This document shows, one piece after another, positions 25,058 through 33,777 of a DNA stretch of 64,000 nucleotides; positions within the stretch are counted from its first letter, which is position 1; every line of letters starts with the position of its first letter. A program made the position numbers and the translations under genes. The stretch comes from Pontixanthobacter sp. CEM42 (GTDB lineage: Bacteria; Pseudomonadota; Alphaproteobacteria; Sphingomonadales; Sphingomonadaceae): positions 62,001 to 126,000 of the forward strand of contig NZ_JADQTN010000002.1 of NCBI RefSeq assembly GCF_017812015.1. The letters are read 5' to 3'. The notes under the pieces are model-generated. The model was not told where the DNA came from, did not search any database, and saw nothing but the letters and a program-made list of their open reading frames with translations.

Positions 25058-25267
25058 TTACGGTACCGGATCGTGGCCATGTCCCCCCCAAGGGTGGCAG
25101 CGCAATATACGCTTAAGCGCCAACCATCCACCCTTGATTGCGCCATACTTGCCGAGCGCCTGAATCGCATATTCGCTGCACGATGGCGCAAACCGGCAAG
25201 TCGGCGGCAAAATCCGCGAAGGACCAAGCTGCCAACCACGGGCAATCCAGATGAAGATGGTTTTCAC
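25058..25267 (-). CDS. yidD: Membrane protein insertion efficiency factor YidD
   Basis: YidD is a small amphipathic protein that aids YidC-dependent insertion. The 69-residue product carries the family hallmark with three conserved Cys ([16 protein letters not shown]) and the second motif [20 protein letters not shown]. The N-terminal helix ([13 protein letters not shown]) is the membrane-association part. It sits in the classic order rpmH-rnpA-yidD-yidC on the minus strand, about 50 bases after rnpA. Confidence 0.97.
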   Translation of the reverse strand: MKTIFIWIARGWQLGPSRILPPTCRFAPSCSEYAIQALGKYGAIKGGWLALKRILRCHPWGGHGHDPVP

Positions 25268-25319
25268 TGACGGCTAAATAAGAACAATTTGCTGATTTAC
25301 CAGAGTAATACACCTGCAG

Positions 25320-25757
25320 CTAGCGGCGATTGCCTGTGCGCGGCCGGTTTCCGTGTTTTCGGGGCGGATCGGTTTTGCCCTCTAATGCGCGCGTCAAAGC
25401 GGCATGCAATTCAGTTTTCAGGGTAGTGAAATCCCGCTCAACTCCGCGATCCCGCCCGATCAGAATATGGTCATGGTCGGGAAGCCCGGCCTCTGGCAGC
25501 GCATCCCACAGCAATTCGCGAAAGCGCCGCTTCATCCGGTTGCGGACAACCGCATTACCGATTCGCTTGGTGACAGTGATCCCGTAGCGCGTGCCGAGAC
25601 CCCCGTTCGGACGGGCCAGTAAAACAAAACCGGGCCGCGCAACACGAATGCCGCTATTCGCCGCAAGGAAATCGCGCCGCTGGCAAATTACGGTGGGTTT
25701 GGATGGGGGCGAAGTAGTCACGGTAGAAGGAATAGCGCGTGATACTGGCAGAGTCAT
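25320..25757 (-). CDS. rnpA: Ribonuclease P protein component
   Basis: RnpA is the protein subunit of RNase P, which trims tRNA 5' ends. The core RRDFLAANSGIRVARPGFVL, the RNR motif (GNAVVRNRMKRRFRELLW) and the C-terminal helix are present; a basic tail follows. Starting at ATG 25757 the protein has 145 residues, with a Ser/Thr/Pro-rich extension of about 25 residues before the conserved core. The ATG lies exactly at the end of structured repeat copy 3: its first base is the last base of the repeat, and GAGG inside the repeat end, eight bases upstream, is the only Shine-Dalgarno-like site. Confidence 0.95.
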   Translation of the reverse strand: MTLPVSRAIPSTVTTSPPSKPTVICQRRDFLAANSGIRVARPGFVLLARPNGGLGTRYGITVTKRIGNAVVRNRMKRRFRELLWDALPEAGLPDHDHILIGRDRGVERDFTTLKTELHAALTRALEGKTDPPRKHGNRPRTGNRR

Positions 25758-26002
25758 TTGTTTAGCCTCAAGCGCCGGCGTTCGCATCCGCTCACTTAGG
25801 CTTCCGCGCAACGGCGCGGCGCACGGTCGTGCGCTGACTGCCGTGACCAAGGTTTGGATCGAATATCGATGGCTTGGAAAAATTCGGGACCGCAAGGTCC
25901 CGCAAGGCCGACCGGCCGCCCGAGCTTATGCGAGGTAGCCAAGGGATGCGGATGCATCCCGCCCGGCGACTGAGGGGCCGAACAAAGCTCGGCTAAAACA
26001 AA
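25757..26002 (-). repeat. Structured intergenic repeat, copy 3 (rpmH-rnpA)
   Basis: This third copy reads on the minus strand. It begins TTTGTTTTAGCC at the base after the rpmH stop and ends GGCTAAACAAA at the rnpA start, so it fills the whole spacer. Hairpins in plus coordinates: A, GGGATGC/GCATCCC (25943-25960); B, GGCC/GGCC (25906-25917); C, CGGGACC/GGTCCCG (25885-25902); D, GCGCAC/GTGCGC (25819-25834); E, CCGCGC/GCGCGG (25804-25819, sharing one base with D). Stems A, C and D differ in sequence from copies 1 and 2 but still pair fully, while loop A (ATCC on the minus strand) is identical. The conserved linker CCTCGCATAAGCTCGGGCG is present. Confidence 0.9.
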
Positions 26003-26137
26003 TTAAGCGGAGAGCTTTTTCCGCCCGCGTGCACGGCGAGCGCGGAGAACTTTGCGGCCACCGACTGTTTTTTTGCGGGCAAAGAAACCGTGACGGCGTG
26101 CGCGCACGAGATTGCTTGGCTGAAAAGTACGCTTCAT
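26003..26137 (-). CDS. rpmH: 50S ribosomal protein L34
   Basis: L34 is a small, very basic protein of the large ribosomal subunit. The 44 codons encode the classic start [20 protein letters not shown] and a basic end ([13 protein letters not shown]). It is complete, in the usual place ahead of rnpA on the same strand. The spacer to rnpA is occupied end to end by repeat copy 3. A terminator of the preceding gene lies just upstream of the start codon, so rpmH must have its own promoter within a short region. Confidence 0.98.
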   Translation of the reverse strand: MKRTFQPSNLVRARRHGFFARKKTVGGRKVLRARRARGRKKLSA

Positions 26138-26156
26138 GAGAACACCTAAATCAAAT

Positions 26157-26183
26157 AAAAAAGGGCCGCCCGAAAAGGCGACC
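26157..26183 (-). terminator. Rho-independent terminator of the ClpP-like gene
   Basis: On the minus strand GGTCGCC pairs with GGCGGCC (seven pairs, one G-U) around the loop TTTTCG and runs into CTTTTTT. It lies 20 bases past the stop of the gene at 26203-27060 and 20 bases before the rpmH start codon. Confidence 0.88.
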
Positions 26184-26202
26184 GCCTGTATGGAGCGCGC
26201 AA

Positions 26203-27060
26203 TTAAGGGAGCAGCGCGTCTAAGTCAAGATATGCAATGCGCGGCTGCACTTTGACTTCCGACTCGCTTGCAACGTCCTGAGTCACCATGAATACTGGTT
26301 TCACAGTCGCACCTGCAAAGACGGTCTGCGTAGCCTCTTTCTGCCCGATCCAGCCGCGCATATCCTGCGCTGTCAGCCATTTAGCGTCCGAGTAGCCGAC
26401 CGAGTTGGTCATTGCGTAGAACTTGACGGCTTCGTCCGAGGTCATGCCCATTTCGCGGTAATAATCGAGATACATCCGGTTCGGCGTTGCATCCATCGCG
26501 AAGTCCTGCGGCTGGCGGCCTTTTGCGTCGATCCATGAGTGCACTGCGAACTCCGCGCCATCATCGATCCGCCGATTCGCACCTGCCAAGAACAGTTCGA
26601 CCGCACCCGAACGGACCGATCCGCCGTGGGGCACATGCGTATCGATGCCCGCCGCGCGTATCATTCGGCCAACTTTCATATTGGCTAGGTCATCATCAGT
26701 GCCCGGTGCCTCAATCAGCTTGAGCGTTTTAAGCGCCGGAAAATCCGCGAGGAGCGCAGCGAAATCCGCTGGCGAGGCGCGATCAGTAACGCCCACCAGC
26801 TCCGCGTGATCCTGGTCAATCGCCCGGAAGGGGCCATAGGTGGCAATCGCGTCGGATTGTTGGGCAGACTTCGGTGCAGATGCCGCGAAGCGATCCGCGC
26901 CCTCTTCTGCTTGGGCTTCAACTCGCACCCATTGCTGCTTTGCCTCGCTCCATTCCTCGACATAGGTCTCGACTGACAGTACCTGCCCAGAAACTTGCGC
27001 AGAAACGGGTCCGGCGAGGAGGGCGGCGAGAGCAAAGAAAAGAGCAATAACGATGCGCAT
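26203..27060 (-). CDS. Exported ClpP/crotonase-fold protein
   Basis: This is a 285-residue protein with a Sec signal peptide ([20 protein letters not shown]). The C-terminal half resembles secreted ClpP-like proteins: [14 protein letters not shown] at the place of the usual LNSPGG turn, then [18 protein letters not shown], the nucleophile-elbow region [12 protein letters not shown] and a His in FAVHSW. The Ser of VRSGA and the His of VHSW could be catalytic, but the classical CASAC context is changed. A downstream helical part ([16 protein letters not shown]) follows. Probable site of action is the periplasm. It stands alone, with a good terminator. Confidence 0.65.
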   Translation of the reverse strand: MRIVIALFFALAALLAGPVSAQVSGQVLSVETYVEEWSEAKQQWVRVEAQAEEGADRFAASAPKSAQQSDAIATYGPFRAIDQDHAELVGVTDRASPADFAALLADFPALKTLKLIEAPGTDDDLANMKVGRMIRAAGIDTHVPHGGSVRSGAVELFLAGANRRIDDGAEFAVHSWIDAKGRQPQDFAMDATPNRMYLDYYREMGMTSDEAVKFYAMTNSVGYSDAKWLTAQDMRGWIGQKEATQTVFAGATVKPVFMVTQDVASESEVKVQPRIAYLDLDALLP

Positions 27061-27165
27061 GGCGTATCGTTACAGGACACCCTGTTGGGCAATTACGAAG
27101 GTTTAGGGTTTCAATCGGGTTACCAAGCAGAAAACAATCCGCCGGACATTGACCATACTTGAGAC

Positions 27166-29472
27166 TCACATCGCGCTGTGATCGTGCATCTTGGGTTTGG
27201 TTGCACGGGTGAAGCGCCGCAGATCGATTGGCACTTTTTCAAAATCGGTCCGCCCTTCCACAATCCTGTACGCGGAATTCACATCGAAGCCGGTCAAAGG
27301 TTGGGTTATGCCGGAGGCTGGCCATTCGACGATTACGCGCGAAACACTCTCGGCCTTGCCGAGTCCGATATGCCGTAACAATGGACTGCTACCGAAGCTG
27401 CTGCCGGTATTGACCGTCCGGTAGAGCGAGCGCTGACTGCCGTCCTGCATCACTACATCGACTCTGACACGCGCACCGATGGCGCCCCGATTGCTCCGCT
27501 TGCCTTCAAGTTTCAGCTTGAGCCATTTGTTGTCGATGTCGCGGCTACCAAGACGATTCTCGAACAGTGCGTTCTGGAAAACATCGCCTGGCTGCTCGCC
27601 GCCCATTTGCGCAAAAATGTCTTGGTCACCATCATGATCAAAATCAGCAAACGCAATGCCGTGACCCTTTTGAATATGGCCCAATCCCGATGAAGCAGTA
27701 ATATCAAGGAACGACTTGCCGTCCTGATTCAAAAGCGCGGTATTGGGATAGACGGAGTCATATGGAGGCTCGCCAGTCCCCCAATACATATCCAGCCAGC
27801 CATCATTGTTGAAGTCGCCAAAATTCGCGCCCATTGTGAAACTTGGTGCCATCAGACCAGCACTCTGACTGACGTCTTCAAATCGGCCATCGCCGAGATT
27901 GCGGTAAAGCGCAGGGTGCGATTCACTCGCTTCAATTCCCGCATAGCTACGCGCCATAATCCCGGCTGACGCCGATTTATTGCCAAAATCGTAGCTGGCG
28001 ACAAACAGATCCTCCAAACCATCATTGTCATAGTCGAAGAACCAGCTTGCAAAGCTGAAGATGGGCTGAGCAACGCCAGCCTTCTCGGTGACATCGTCAA
28101 ACGCCAGAACACCATCGTTTTCGCCCATGACATTGCGCATCAGCATATTCTCACCACGCAGGCAGGAGATGAAGATATCGGCGTAGCTATCACCGTCATA
28201 GTCACCAATGGCGACACCCTTAGAGCTACAATCCAGTTTGATGCCGCGGTCTTCGGGAAGGCGGGAAAAACCACCTTTTTGGTCATTCATAAAGATGCTG
28301 ATTATGCCGTGTGGCCGGACCTCCCCTTGCTTTTCATTGGAAACGACCAAATCCAACCAGCCATCATTATTGAGATCGGCAAAGGCCGACGCGCCGGTGG
28401 GTTCAAATTCAAGCACGCCCGCATCCACGGTGACATCGGTGAATGTGCCATCGCCATTATTCTTGAGCAACGAATTGGGCACAACGCCGAATTCTCCGCC
28501 CCATGCGCCGCGCATCACATAGGCATCTGGATAGCCGTCATTATTGTAATCGGCGTGGGTCGCATTGAGACCGCCGCCCAATCCGCTCAACCCAGCCGCT
28601 TCGGTATGATCGCGAAATGTGCCGTCTTCATTGCGCAAGTAGAAATGAATACGGCCATCCATATTCCAAGCGGTAGTGAATATATCGAGCAAGCCGTCAT
28701 TGTCGAAATCGTCGACTAAGGTTCCGCCCGAAAGATTCATATCGTCCACGCCAGCAAAATCGGCCACGTTCTTGAAGGTAGTGCCGTCATAATTCTCGAC
28801 CAATCCCGGCATCGGAATCAAATGCTCTTCGGGCACCCCACCGGGGTACTCGCCCAGCGTCATATAGGCGACGTTGAGCAGCCATTTCGCGCCATAATTG
28901 TCCGGCTCGCGAGGGAGAATTTTGCCTTGGTAATATTCAATCGCCTTGGTTGACCCCTCGCGCATTTGGTGAATGGCTTCGGGATCAAGCGGGAGGATAC
29001 AAGCCGACGCGTGAGGGTTGTTGAAGCAGTTCTGCTGCTCGCCCATTCTGAGGTAAGACAACGCGATCCAGTTTTCTATCTCGGCTTGGAATTCATCCGG
29101 CAGATTGGCGCTTTCGCCAGCTGCCTCGATGAGATGAAACACCTCCAGAGCATCTTCGGTGTCACCCGCTCTCAAATAGCGATTTGCGATCTTTTGGTGA
29201 CCGCGCGCATCAGTCTCATTTTCGATTGTGCCTGATAGAACTCTCGCACGGCTCATTCTGCCATACCAATTGCCGATCACCGAGCCGTCGCGATAATCGT
29301 TCACATCGGCCAGCATCGCGATCATGCCATCGGTACCAGAGCGGACTGTGATCCCCTCGACATGCTCGGCCATAGTGGTTCTAAATTTGCGATCGGTCCG
29401 CAGGTCACGCACAGCAAAGAAGCCGATTACTACAGCCAATAAAGTCACCACAATCAAAATCTTCTTAATCAT
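27166..29472 (-). CDS. Large exported VCBS/FG-GAP repeat protein with ASPIC/UnbV C-terminus
   Basis: The 768-residue protein has an N-terminal membrane helix (ILIVVTLLAVVIGFFAV), then a helical TPR-like part (about residues 70-210), then at least seven FG-GAP/VCBS calcium-loop repeats of the DxDxDGxxD type (DFDNDGLLD, DYNNDGYPD, DLNNDGWLD, DYDGDSYAD, DYDNDGLED, DFNNDGWLD, DFDHDGDQD) forming a beta-propeller, and an ASPIC/UnbV module (NRGAIGARVRVDV, YRTVNTGSSFGSS). It should face the periplasm. The start at 29472 begins the membrane anchor; the frame is open further upstream without support. Binding or adhesion roles are typical, but the ligand is unknown. Confidence 0.9.
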   Translation of the reverse strand: MIKKILIVVTLLAVVIGFFAVRDLRTDRKFRTTMAEHVEGITVRSGTDGMIAMLADVNDYRDGSVIGNWYGRMSRARVLSGTIENETDARGHQKIANRYLRAGDTEDALEVFHLIEAAGESANLPDEFQAEIENWIALSYLRMGEQQNCFNNPHASACILPLDPEAIHQMREGSTKAIEYYQGKILPREPDNYGAKWLLNVAYMTLGEYPGGVPEEHLIPMPGLVENYDGTTFKNVADFAGVDDMNLSGGTLVDDFDNDGLLDIFTTAWNMDGRIHFYLRNEDGTFRDHTEAAGLSGLGGGLNATHADYNNDGYPDAYVMRGAWGGEFGVVPNSLLKNNGDGTFTDVTVDAGVLEFEPTGASAFADLNNDGWLDLVVSNEKQGEVRPHGIISIFMNDQKGGFSRLPEDRGIKLDCSSKGVAIGDYDGDSYADIFISCLRGENMLMRNVMGENDGVLAFDDVTEKAGVAQPIFSFASWFFDYDNDGLEDLFVASYDFGNKSASAGIMARSYAGIEASESHPALYRNLGDGRFEDVSQSAGLMAPSFTMGANFGDFNNDGWLDMYWGTGEPPYDSVYPNTALLNQDGKSFLDITASSGLGHIQKGHGIAFADFDHDGDQDIFAQMGGEQPGDVFQNALFENRLGSRDIDNKWLKLKLEGKRSNRGAIGARVRVDVVMQDGSQRSLYRTVNTGSSFGSSPLLRHIGLGKAESVSRVIVEWPASGITQPLTGFDVNSAYRIVEGRTDFEKVPIDLRRFTRATKPKMHDHSAM

Positions 29473-29598
29473 CGCGCCGTGAACCCCTGTAAACCAAGTA
29501 TTGCAGATAAGTACTTTATGCCGTGGATCATGTGAACCCTCGACTCGGTACAAAATTCCCGCCACACCGTGCGGCGGTGAGGACCAGTCTATTGGGGG

Positions 29599-31116
29599 AT
29601 GATGCGCGTGGTCGCATTGGTCAGGACGGTCGCTTATCTCGGGCTGGAAGCGCGCGCAGTAGAAGTGCAATGCGCTCTCGCGCCGGGACTTCCGAATTTC
29701 AATGTGGTCGGATTGGCGGATAAGGCGGTTGCTGAAAGCAAGGAACGCGTGCGTGCCGCGCTCTCCTCGATGGGTCTCGCGCTGCCGCCCAAGCGGATCA
29801 CAATCAATCTCTCGCCCGCCGATTTGCCCAAAGAAGGATCGCATTACGATCTGCCGATTGCGCTGGCATTGCTGGCCGTGATGGGTGTCACCGATGCCGA
29901 GCAATTGGGAGACTGGATTGCGGTGGGCGAATTGGCGCTTGACGGGCGCGTCGTCGAATCACCCGGCGTATTGCTCGCTGCGCTTCATGCGAGCGAGGAG
30001 GAAGCGGGCCTGATCTGCCCGGCCTCGCAAGGCGCGGAGGCACGCTGGGCCAGCGGCATTCCGGTCTGCGCCGCGCCCGATCTGGTCAGCCTGCTCAACC
30101 ATTTGAAAGGTACATCGCAGCTTCCTGAGCCCGAGCGCGGCGAAGTCGAAGAACCCGATCACGGTCCCGATCTGAAAATGGTCAAAGGTCAAGAAACTGC
30201 CAAACGTGCCTTGGAAATCGCGGCGGCAGGCGGACACAATCTGCTGATGAATGGCCCACCCGGTGCGGGAAAAAGTCTGCTGGCTTCTTGCCTCCCGGGA
30301 ATTTTACCCGAGCTGACCCCGTCCGAAGCGCTCGAAGTGTCGATGGTGCAATCGATCTCCGGAACGCTCGAAAGCGGGCGGATCAGCCGCGCTAGACCCT
30401 TCCGCGCGCCGCATCATTCGGCGAGCATGGCGGCGCTGACCGGTGGAGGGCTGAAAGTGAAACCGGGTGAAGTCAGCCTCGCGCATTTGGGTGTGCTGTT
30501 TCTGGATGAATTGCCAGAGTTCCAGCGCGCTGTTCTCGACTCGCTGCGCCAACCGCTCGAAACCGGCAAAGTCGATGTCGCGCGCGCCAACGCGCATGTC
30601 AGCTTCCCCGCGCGGGTCCAGCTGATCGCGGCAATGAACCCGTGCCGCTGCGGGCATCTGGGCGATCCGGCTTTGGCCTGTTCGCGCGCACCCAAATGCG
30701 CTGCCGATTACCAAAGCAAAGTCAGCGGACCGATGCTCGACCGGATTGATCTGCATGTCGATGTCGATCCTGTCAGCGCGATGGACCTCGCCCTGCCACC
30801 ACCTGCTGAGGGTACCGCAGACGTCGCCGCTAGAGTAGCTCAGGCTCGCGCCATCCAAACCGCTCGTTTCGAGAAAACCGGCGCCAGAACCAACGCCGAA
30901 TTGGACGGCGACGCTCTAGAGAAATTCGCAACACCCGATGAAGCTGGCCGTAAACTCCTGATGCAAGCCGCCGAAGCCATGCGCCTGTCCGCGCGCGCCT
31001 ATACGCGGATGCTCCGAGTGGCACGGACGGTAGCGGATTTGGGGGAAGCGGAGGGCGTTGGGCGTATCCATGTGGCGGAGGCGCTGAGTTATCGCAGGCA
31101 AGCACCGAGGGCTTGA
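29599..31116 (+). CDS. comM: YifB/ComM family Mg-chelatase-like AAA ATPase
   Basis: ComM is a hexameric AAA+ helicase promoting branch migration during natural transformation. The Lon-like N-terminal domain (FNVVGLADKAVAESKERVRA) is followed by the Mg-chelatase AAA domain with Walker A (GPPGAGKSLLA), Walker B (LGVLFLDELPEF), the sensor region and the zinc-like Cys cluster AMNPCRCGHLGDPALAC, then YQSKVSGPMLDRIDLHV and the C-terminal chelatase domain. Length 505 is normal. Start codons at 29599 and 29602 are both possible, with GGGGG upstream. It is divergent from the VCBS gene. Confidence 0.93.
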   Translation: MMRVVALVRTVAYLGLEARAVEVQCALAPGLPNFNVVGLADKAVAESKERVRAALSSMGLALPPKRITINLSPADLPKEGSHYDLPIALALLAVMGVTDAEQLGDWIAVGELALDGRVVESPGVLLAALHASEEEAGLICPASQGAEARWASGIPVCAAPDLVSLLNHLKGTSQLPEPERGEVEEPDHGPDLKMVKGQETAKRALEIAAAGGHNLLMNGPPGAGKSLLASCLPGILPELTPSEALEVSMVQSISGTLESGRISRARPFRAPHHSASMAALTGGGLKVKPGEVSLAHLGVLFLDELPEFQRAVLDSLRQPLETGKVDVARANAHVSFPARVQLIAAMNPCRCGHLGDPALACSRAPKCAADYQSKVSGPMLDRIDLHVDVDPVSAMDLALPPPAEGTADVAARVAQARAIQTARFEKTGARTNAELDGDALEKFATPDEAGRKLLMQAAEAMRLSARAYTRMLRVARTVADLGEAEGVGRIHVAEALSYRRQAPRA

Positions 31117-31154
31117 GATTTCTCAAACTCTGCCAGTTCGTCTAGTGAGGCGCG

Positions 31155-32162
31155 ATGGAAAATAGTGATGAGGGCCTTGGGGCCATCTCGAAAAACCTCC
31201 CTGACGCTTGGTCTGCTATTCCAGAACCAGTCCAGACGAGTGCGCTGAAGGCCTTTTCGAGGCTAATAGGAGGCGTCGGTGCCTATGCAGCTGCCTGGTT
31301 GAGGAAGCCAGTCCAGAGCGTGGAAGACGGCACAGATGCTAAATCTCTCATGACACGCAAGTTGGCATAAGCGGCTGCTCAAGAGGCAATAGAGAATCCG
31401 GAGCTTGTGACTGCCGCCATGCAGGCGTGGCTCCCGAGTGCACTAAGAAAGCAAGTTAACAAGGAAAAGATCGTTGAAGCGGCCGTGGAAGAATTGGAAT
31501 CTTCACATGAATCAAACGGCAATTCCGATCACGGACAGGCCGCAGCGCATGAAGTAGAGCATGATTGGCTCAACATGTTTGAACGATTTGCTGAAGACTC
31601 ATCTAGTGAACAGTTTCAACGACTTTGGGGCTCAGTTCTTGCTAGCGAGATACGGAATCCAAAGTCATTCTCGAAAAGAACTCTCCGATTCATTTCAGAG
31701 CTTGACCGTGAAACTGCTACAAGCTGCGAATTACTTTCGAAGTACCTAGTAGGCGATTTTTTCCCACGAAACTTAGTTGGTGACGCTCAAGCAACTGATT
31801 TTTATGACAACTTTATCGCGCTTGAGCATACTGGACTATTAACCAAGGGACTCAATGGAGTAGAACGGACTTACCAATTGGGTGATGACGGCACGTCCAT
31901 TGTGCCCGGAAAGAAGATCGGCCTAGCTTTAACAGGACCTCCGGGCCTCACGATAACCTTCAAAACCTGTGTGATACTTTCTAAGTCCGGTCATGAAATT
32001 TTCTCCATGCTCAATATCGGCGATGAGAAGGAGCGCTTTATGCAACTCGCCTGTCAACTGCAGGGGCAACGCCTTCATAAAGTGGAGCTTGTCTCAATTG
32101 CTCCGAGATCAAATGGTTATTGGGCAGTGCCGATCGGAACTGTGAATGGTTTGGCGCTCTGA
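31155..32162 (+). pseudogene. DUF2806 family gene interrupted by an in-frame TAA
   Basis: The frame starts at 31155 and stops at TAA 31368-31370 after 71 codons, but the same frame continues with no further stop to 32162. The second part has the DUF2806 core (FAEDSSSEQFQRLWGSVLAS, then SFSKRTLRFISELDRE). Reading across the stop (SLMTRKLA, stop, AAAQEAIENPEL) gives a smooth helix, so a single base change from CAA, GAA, AAA or similar is likely. The C-terminal part could still start at GTG 31407, giving 251 residues. The gene is visibly A+T-richer than its neighbours (25 G+C in the 60 bases from 31801), suggesting horizontal origin. Function of the family is unknown. Confidence 0.75.
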
Positions 32163-32168
32163 CCAACC

Positions 32169-32954
32169 TTACTTCTTCACCGGCGGCTGCTTCCTAGAAA
32201 ACACCATATCACTGTCACTCGAGGCCTTGGCGTCGAACTTGTAACCCTCGGCGTTGAAGTCTTTCAGGTCCTCGGCGCGGTCAATGCGGTTGTCCATGAT
32301 CCACCGCGCCATCAGGCCGCGGGCGAATTTTACGTGATACATCAGCGCGCGTGCCTCGCCGTCTTTCACGTTGAGGAAGTTCGCGGTGATGACGGGGGCG
32401 GAGAGCGCATCGCGGTCTACGGCCTTGAAATACTCGTTGGAGGCGAGATTCACTACCGTCCGGTCATCATGGTCTGACAGGTCGCCATCAAGCGTCTCGG
32501 CGATAGTGCTGCCCCAGAAATCATAGAGTGACTTGCCGCGCGCATTCTTCATCTTAGTGCCCATTTCCAGGCGGTAGGGCTGTATCGCATCCATCGGACG
32601 CAGCAGGCCGTATAGGCCAGACAGAATCCGCAAATGTGCCTGCGCATAGGTGAGCGTTTCATCGCCCATGCTCTTCGCCTCAAGCCCCCAATAGACATCG
32701 CCATCAAAGGTCAGACCGGCGGGTTTTGCCGAGTTGCTCCGTCCATCCAGATCGAAGGCCTTGAACCGCTCTGCATTGAGCTCTGCCAGATTGTCTGAAA
32801 TCTTCATCAGACGCTTCAAATCTGCCGCCGATTGCTTTTTAGCAACGCCAGCAATCTCGCGCGTGTCGTCTGTCAGACGCGGGCTCGTAATATCCAGCGA
32901 CGTTTCCAGCGGGTCAAAATTCAGCTTTTTGGCGGGCGAGAGCAAAGTAATCAT
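32169..32954 (-). CDS. yaaA: Peroxide stress protein YaaA
   Basis: YaaA (formerly DUF328) lowers intracellular free iron and limits oxidative DNA damage. The sequence shows the family start MITLLSPAKKLNFDP, the middle KSMGDETLTYAQAHLRILSG followed by LYGLLRPMDAIQPYRLEMG, and the C-terminal HVKFARGLMARWIMDNRI region. From 32954 it has 261 residues, normal length; an upstream open stretch is antisense to the start region of the next gene and is not used. It converges on the broken DUF2806 gene, seven bases apart. Confidence 0.95.
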   Translation of the reverse strand: MITLLSPAKKLNFDPLETSLDITSPRLTDDTREIAGVAKKQSAADLKRLMKISDNLAELNAERFKAFDLDGRSNSAKPAGLTFDGDVYWGLEAKSMGDETLTYAQAHLRILSGLYGLLRPMDAIQPYRLEMGTKMKNARGKSLYDFWGSTIAETLDGDLSDHDDRTVVNLASNEYFKAVDRDALSAPVITANFLNVKDGEARALMYHVKFARGLMARWIMDNRIDRAEDLKDFNAEGYKFDAKASSDSDMVFSRKQPPVKK

Positions 32955-33046
32955 AGGCTGGTATCTCGGTGCTATCGCGGCGGATATCAAGAACATTGAT
33001 TTCCAATTATGCCGAATAGCCATTACGATCGCGGCAGGAGCGCGCA

Positions 33047-33772
33047 ATGATTCAATGGCTTGGTCGCAAATTCGGTCATCGTTATCTCGATCTTCTCGGG
33101 TCGATTTACATCTATAATGAGCACCGTGGTTATACCGCGATTGACCGTGTGCTGGATGCGGTGCGGGTGCGCTCTCCGGACGATACCGCGCTGATTGCTG
33201 CGATTGAGCAGCATCGCGCGGATGAGCGCAAACATTATGTAATGTTCAAACGCTGGTTCGAATTGCGCGGCACGCGCCCGCTCTCGGTCGGGCGGATGTT
33301 CGGCCATATCGACCGCTTTATCGAGATTATGTTTGGCCGCTCGATCGACAATCTTGATACGCAGGAAGTGATCGATCGCGACGAGCTGTTCGAGCGGATG
33401 TGCCGGGTGATCTCTCTGACTGAGAAGCGCGGGTACAAGCAGGTGGAGATTCTGCTCGCCAATCGCTTCGTGAAATCGGATCCGGCGCTGGTGAAGATTT
33501 TCCAGATCATCAAGAAGGACGAACCAAGCCATTGGACACCCTATGATGGATGGCTGCGCGATCACGCCAAGCGCGAACCCAAATGGTGGGAACGCGGCGT
33601 TGATGGTCTGATCCATTCGGAATTGCTGTTTATCAAGCTTCCGCTGCTGTTCCTCAATCCGTTTTCAAAGCGGCGAACCGACTGGGCCGATGATGCCGAG
33701 GAAAATCCGGATCGGTATTCGCGCCGCCCCCGTCTGCCGGAACCGACCTTGGCCGAAGCCGGATTGGCTTAA
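33047..33772 (+). CDS. Ferritin-like domain protein
   Basis: This 241-residue soluble protein has the look of a four-helix ferritin-like di-iron protein: YNEHRGYTAIDRVLD in helix 1, HRADERKHYVMFKRW (a DExxH-type motif) in helix 2, SLTEKRGYKQVEILLANRF in helix 3 and KKDEPSHWTPYDGWL in helix 4. The paired Glu/His positions could bind two irons. The C-terminal 60 residues are basic and Pro-rich. AGGAG lies before the ATG. It precedes the GtrA-like gene by five bases, so the two are likely cotranscribed. The reaction is unknown. Confidence 0.75.
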   Translation: MIQWLGRKFGHRYLDLLGSIYIYNEHRGYTAIDRVLDAVRVRSPDDTALIAAIEQHRADERKHYVMFKRWFELRGTRPLSVGRMFGHIDRFIEIMFGRSIDNLDTQEVIDRDELFERMCRVISLTEKRGYKQVEILLANRFVKSDPALVKIFQIIKKDEPSHWTPYDGWLRDHAKREPKWWERGVDGLIHSELLFIKLPLLFLNPFSKRRTDWADDAEENPDRYSRRPRLPEPTLAEAGLA

Positions 33773-33777
33773 CCCCA

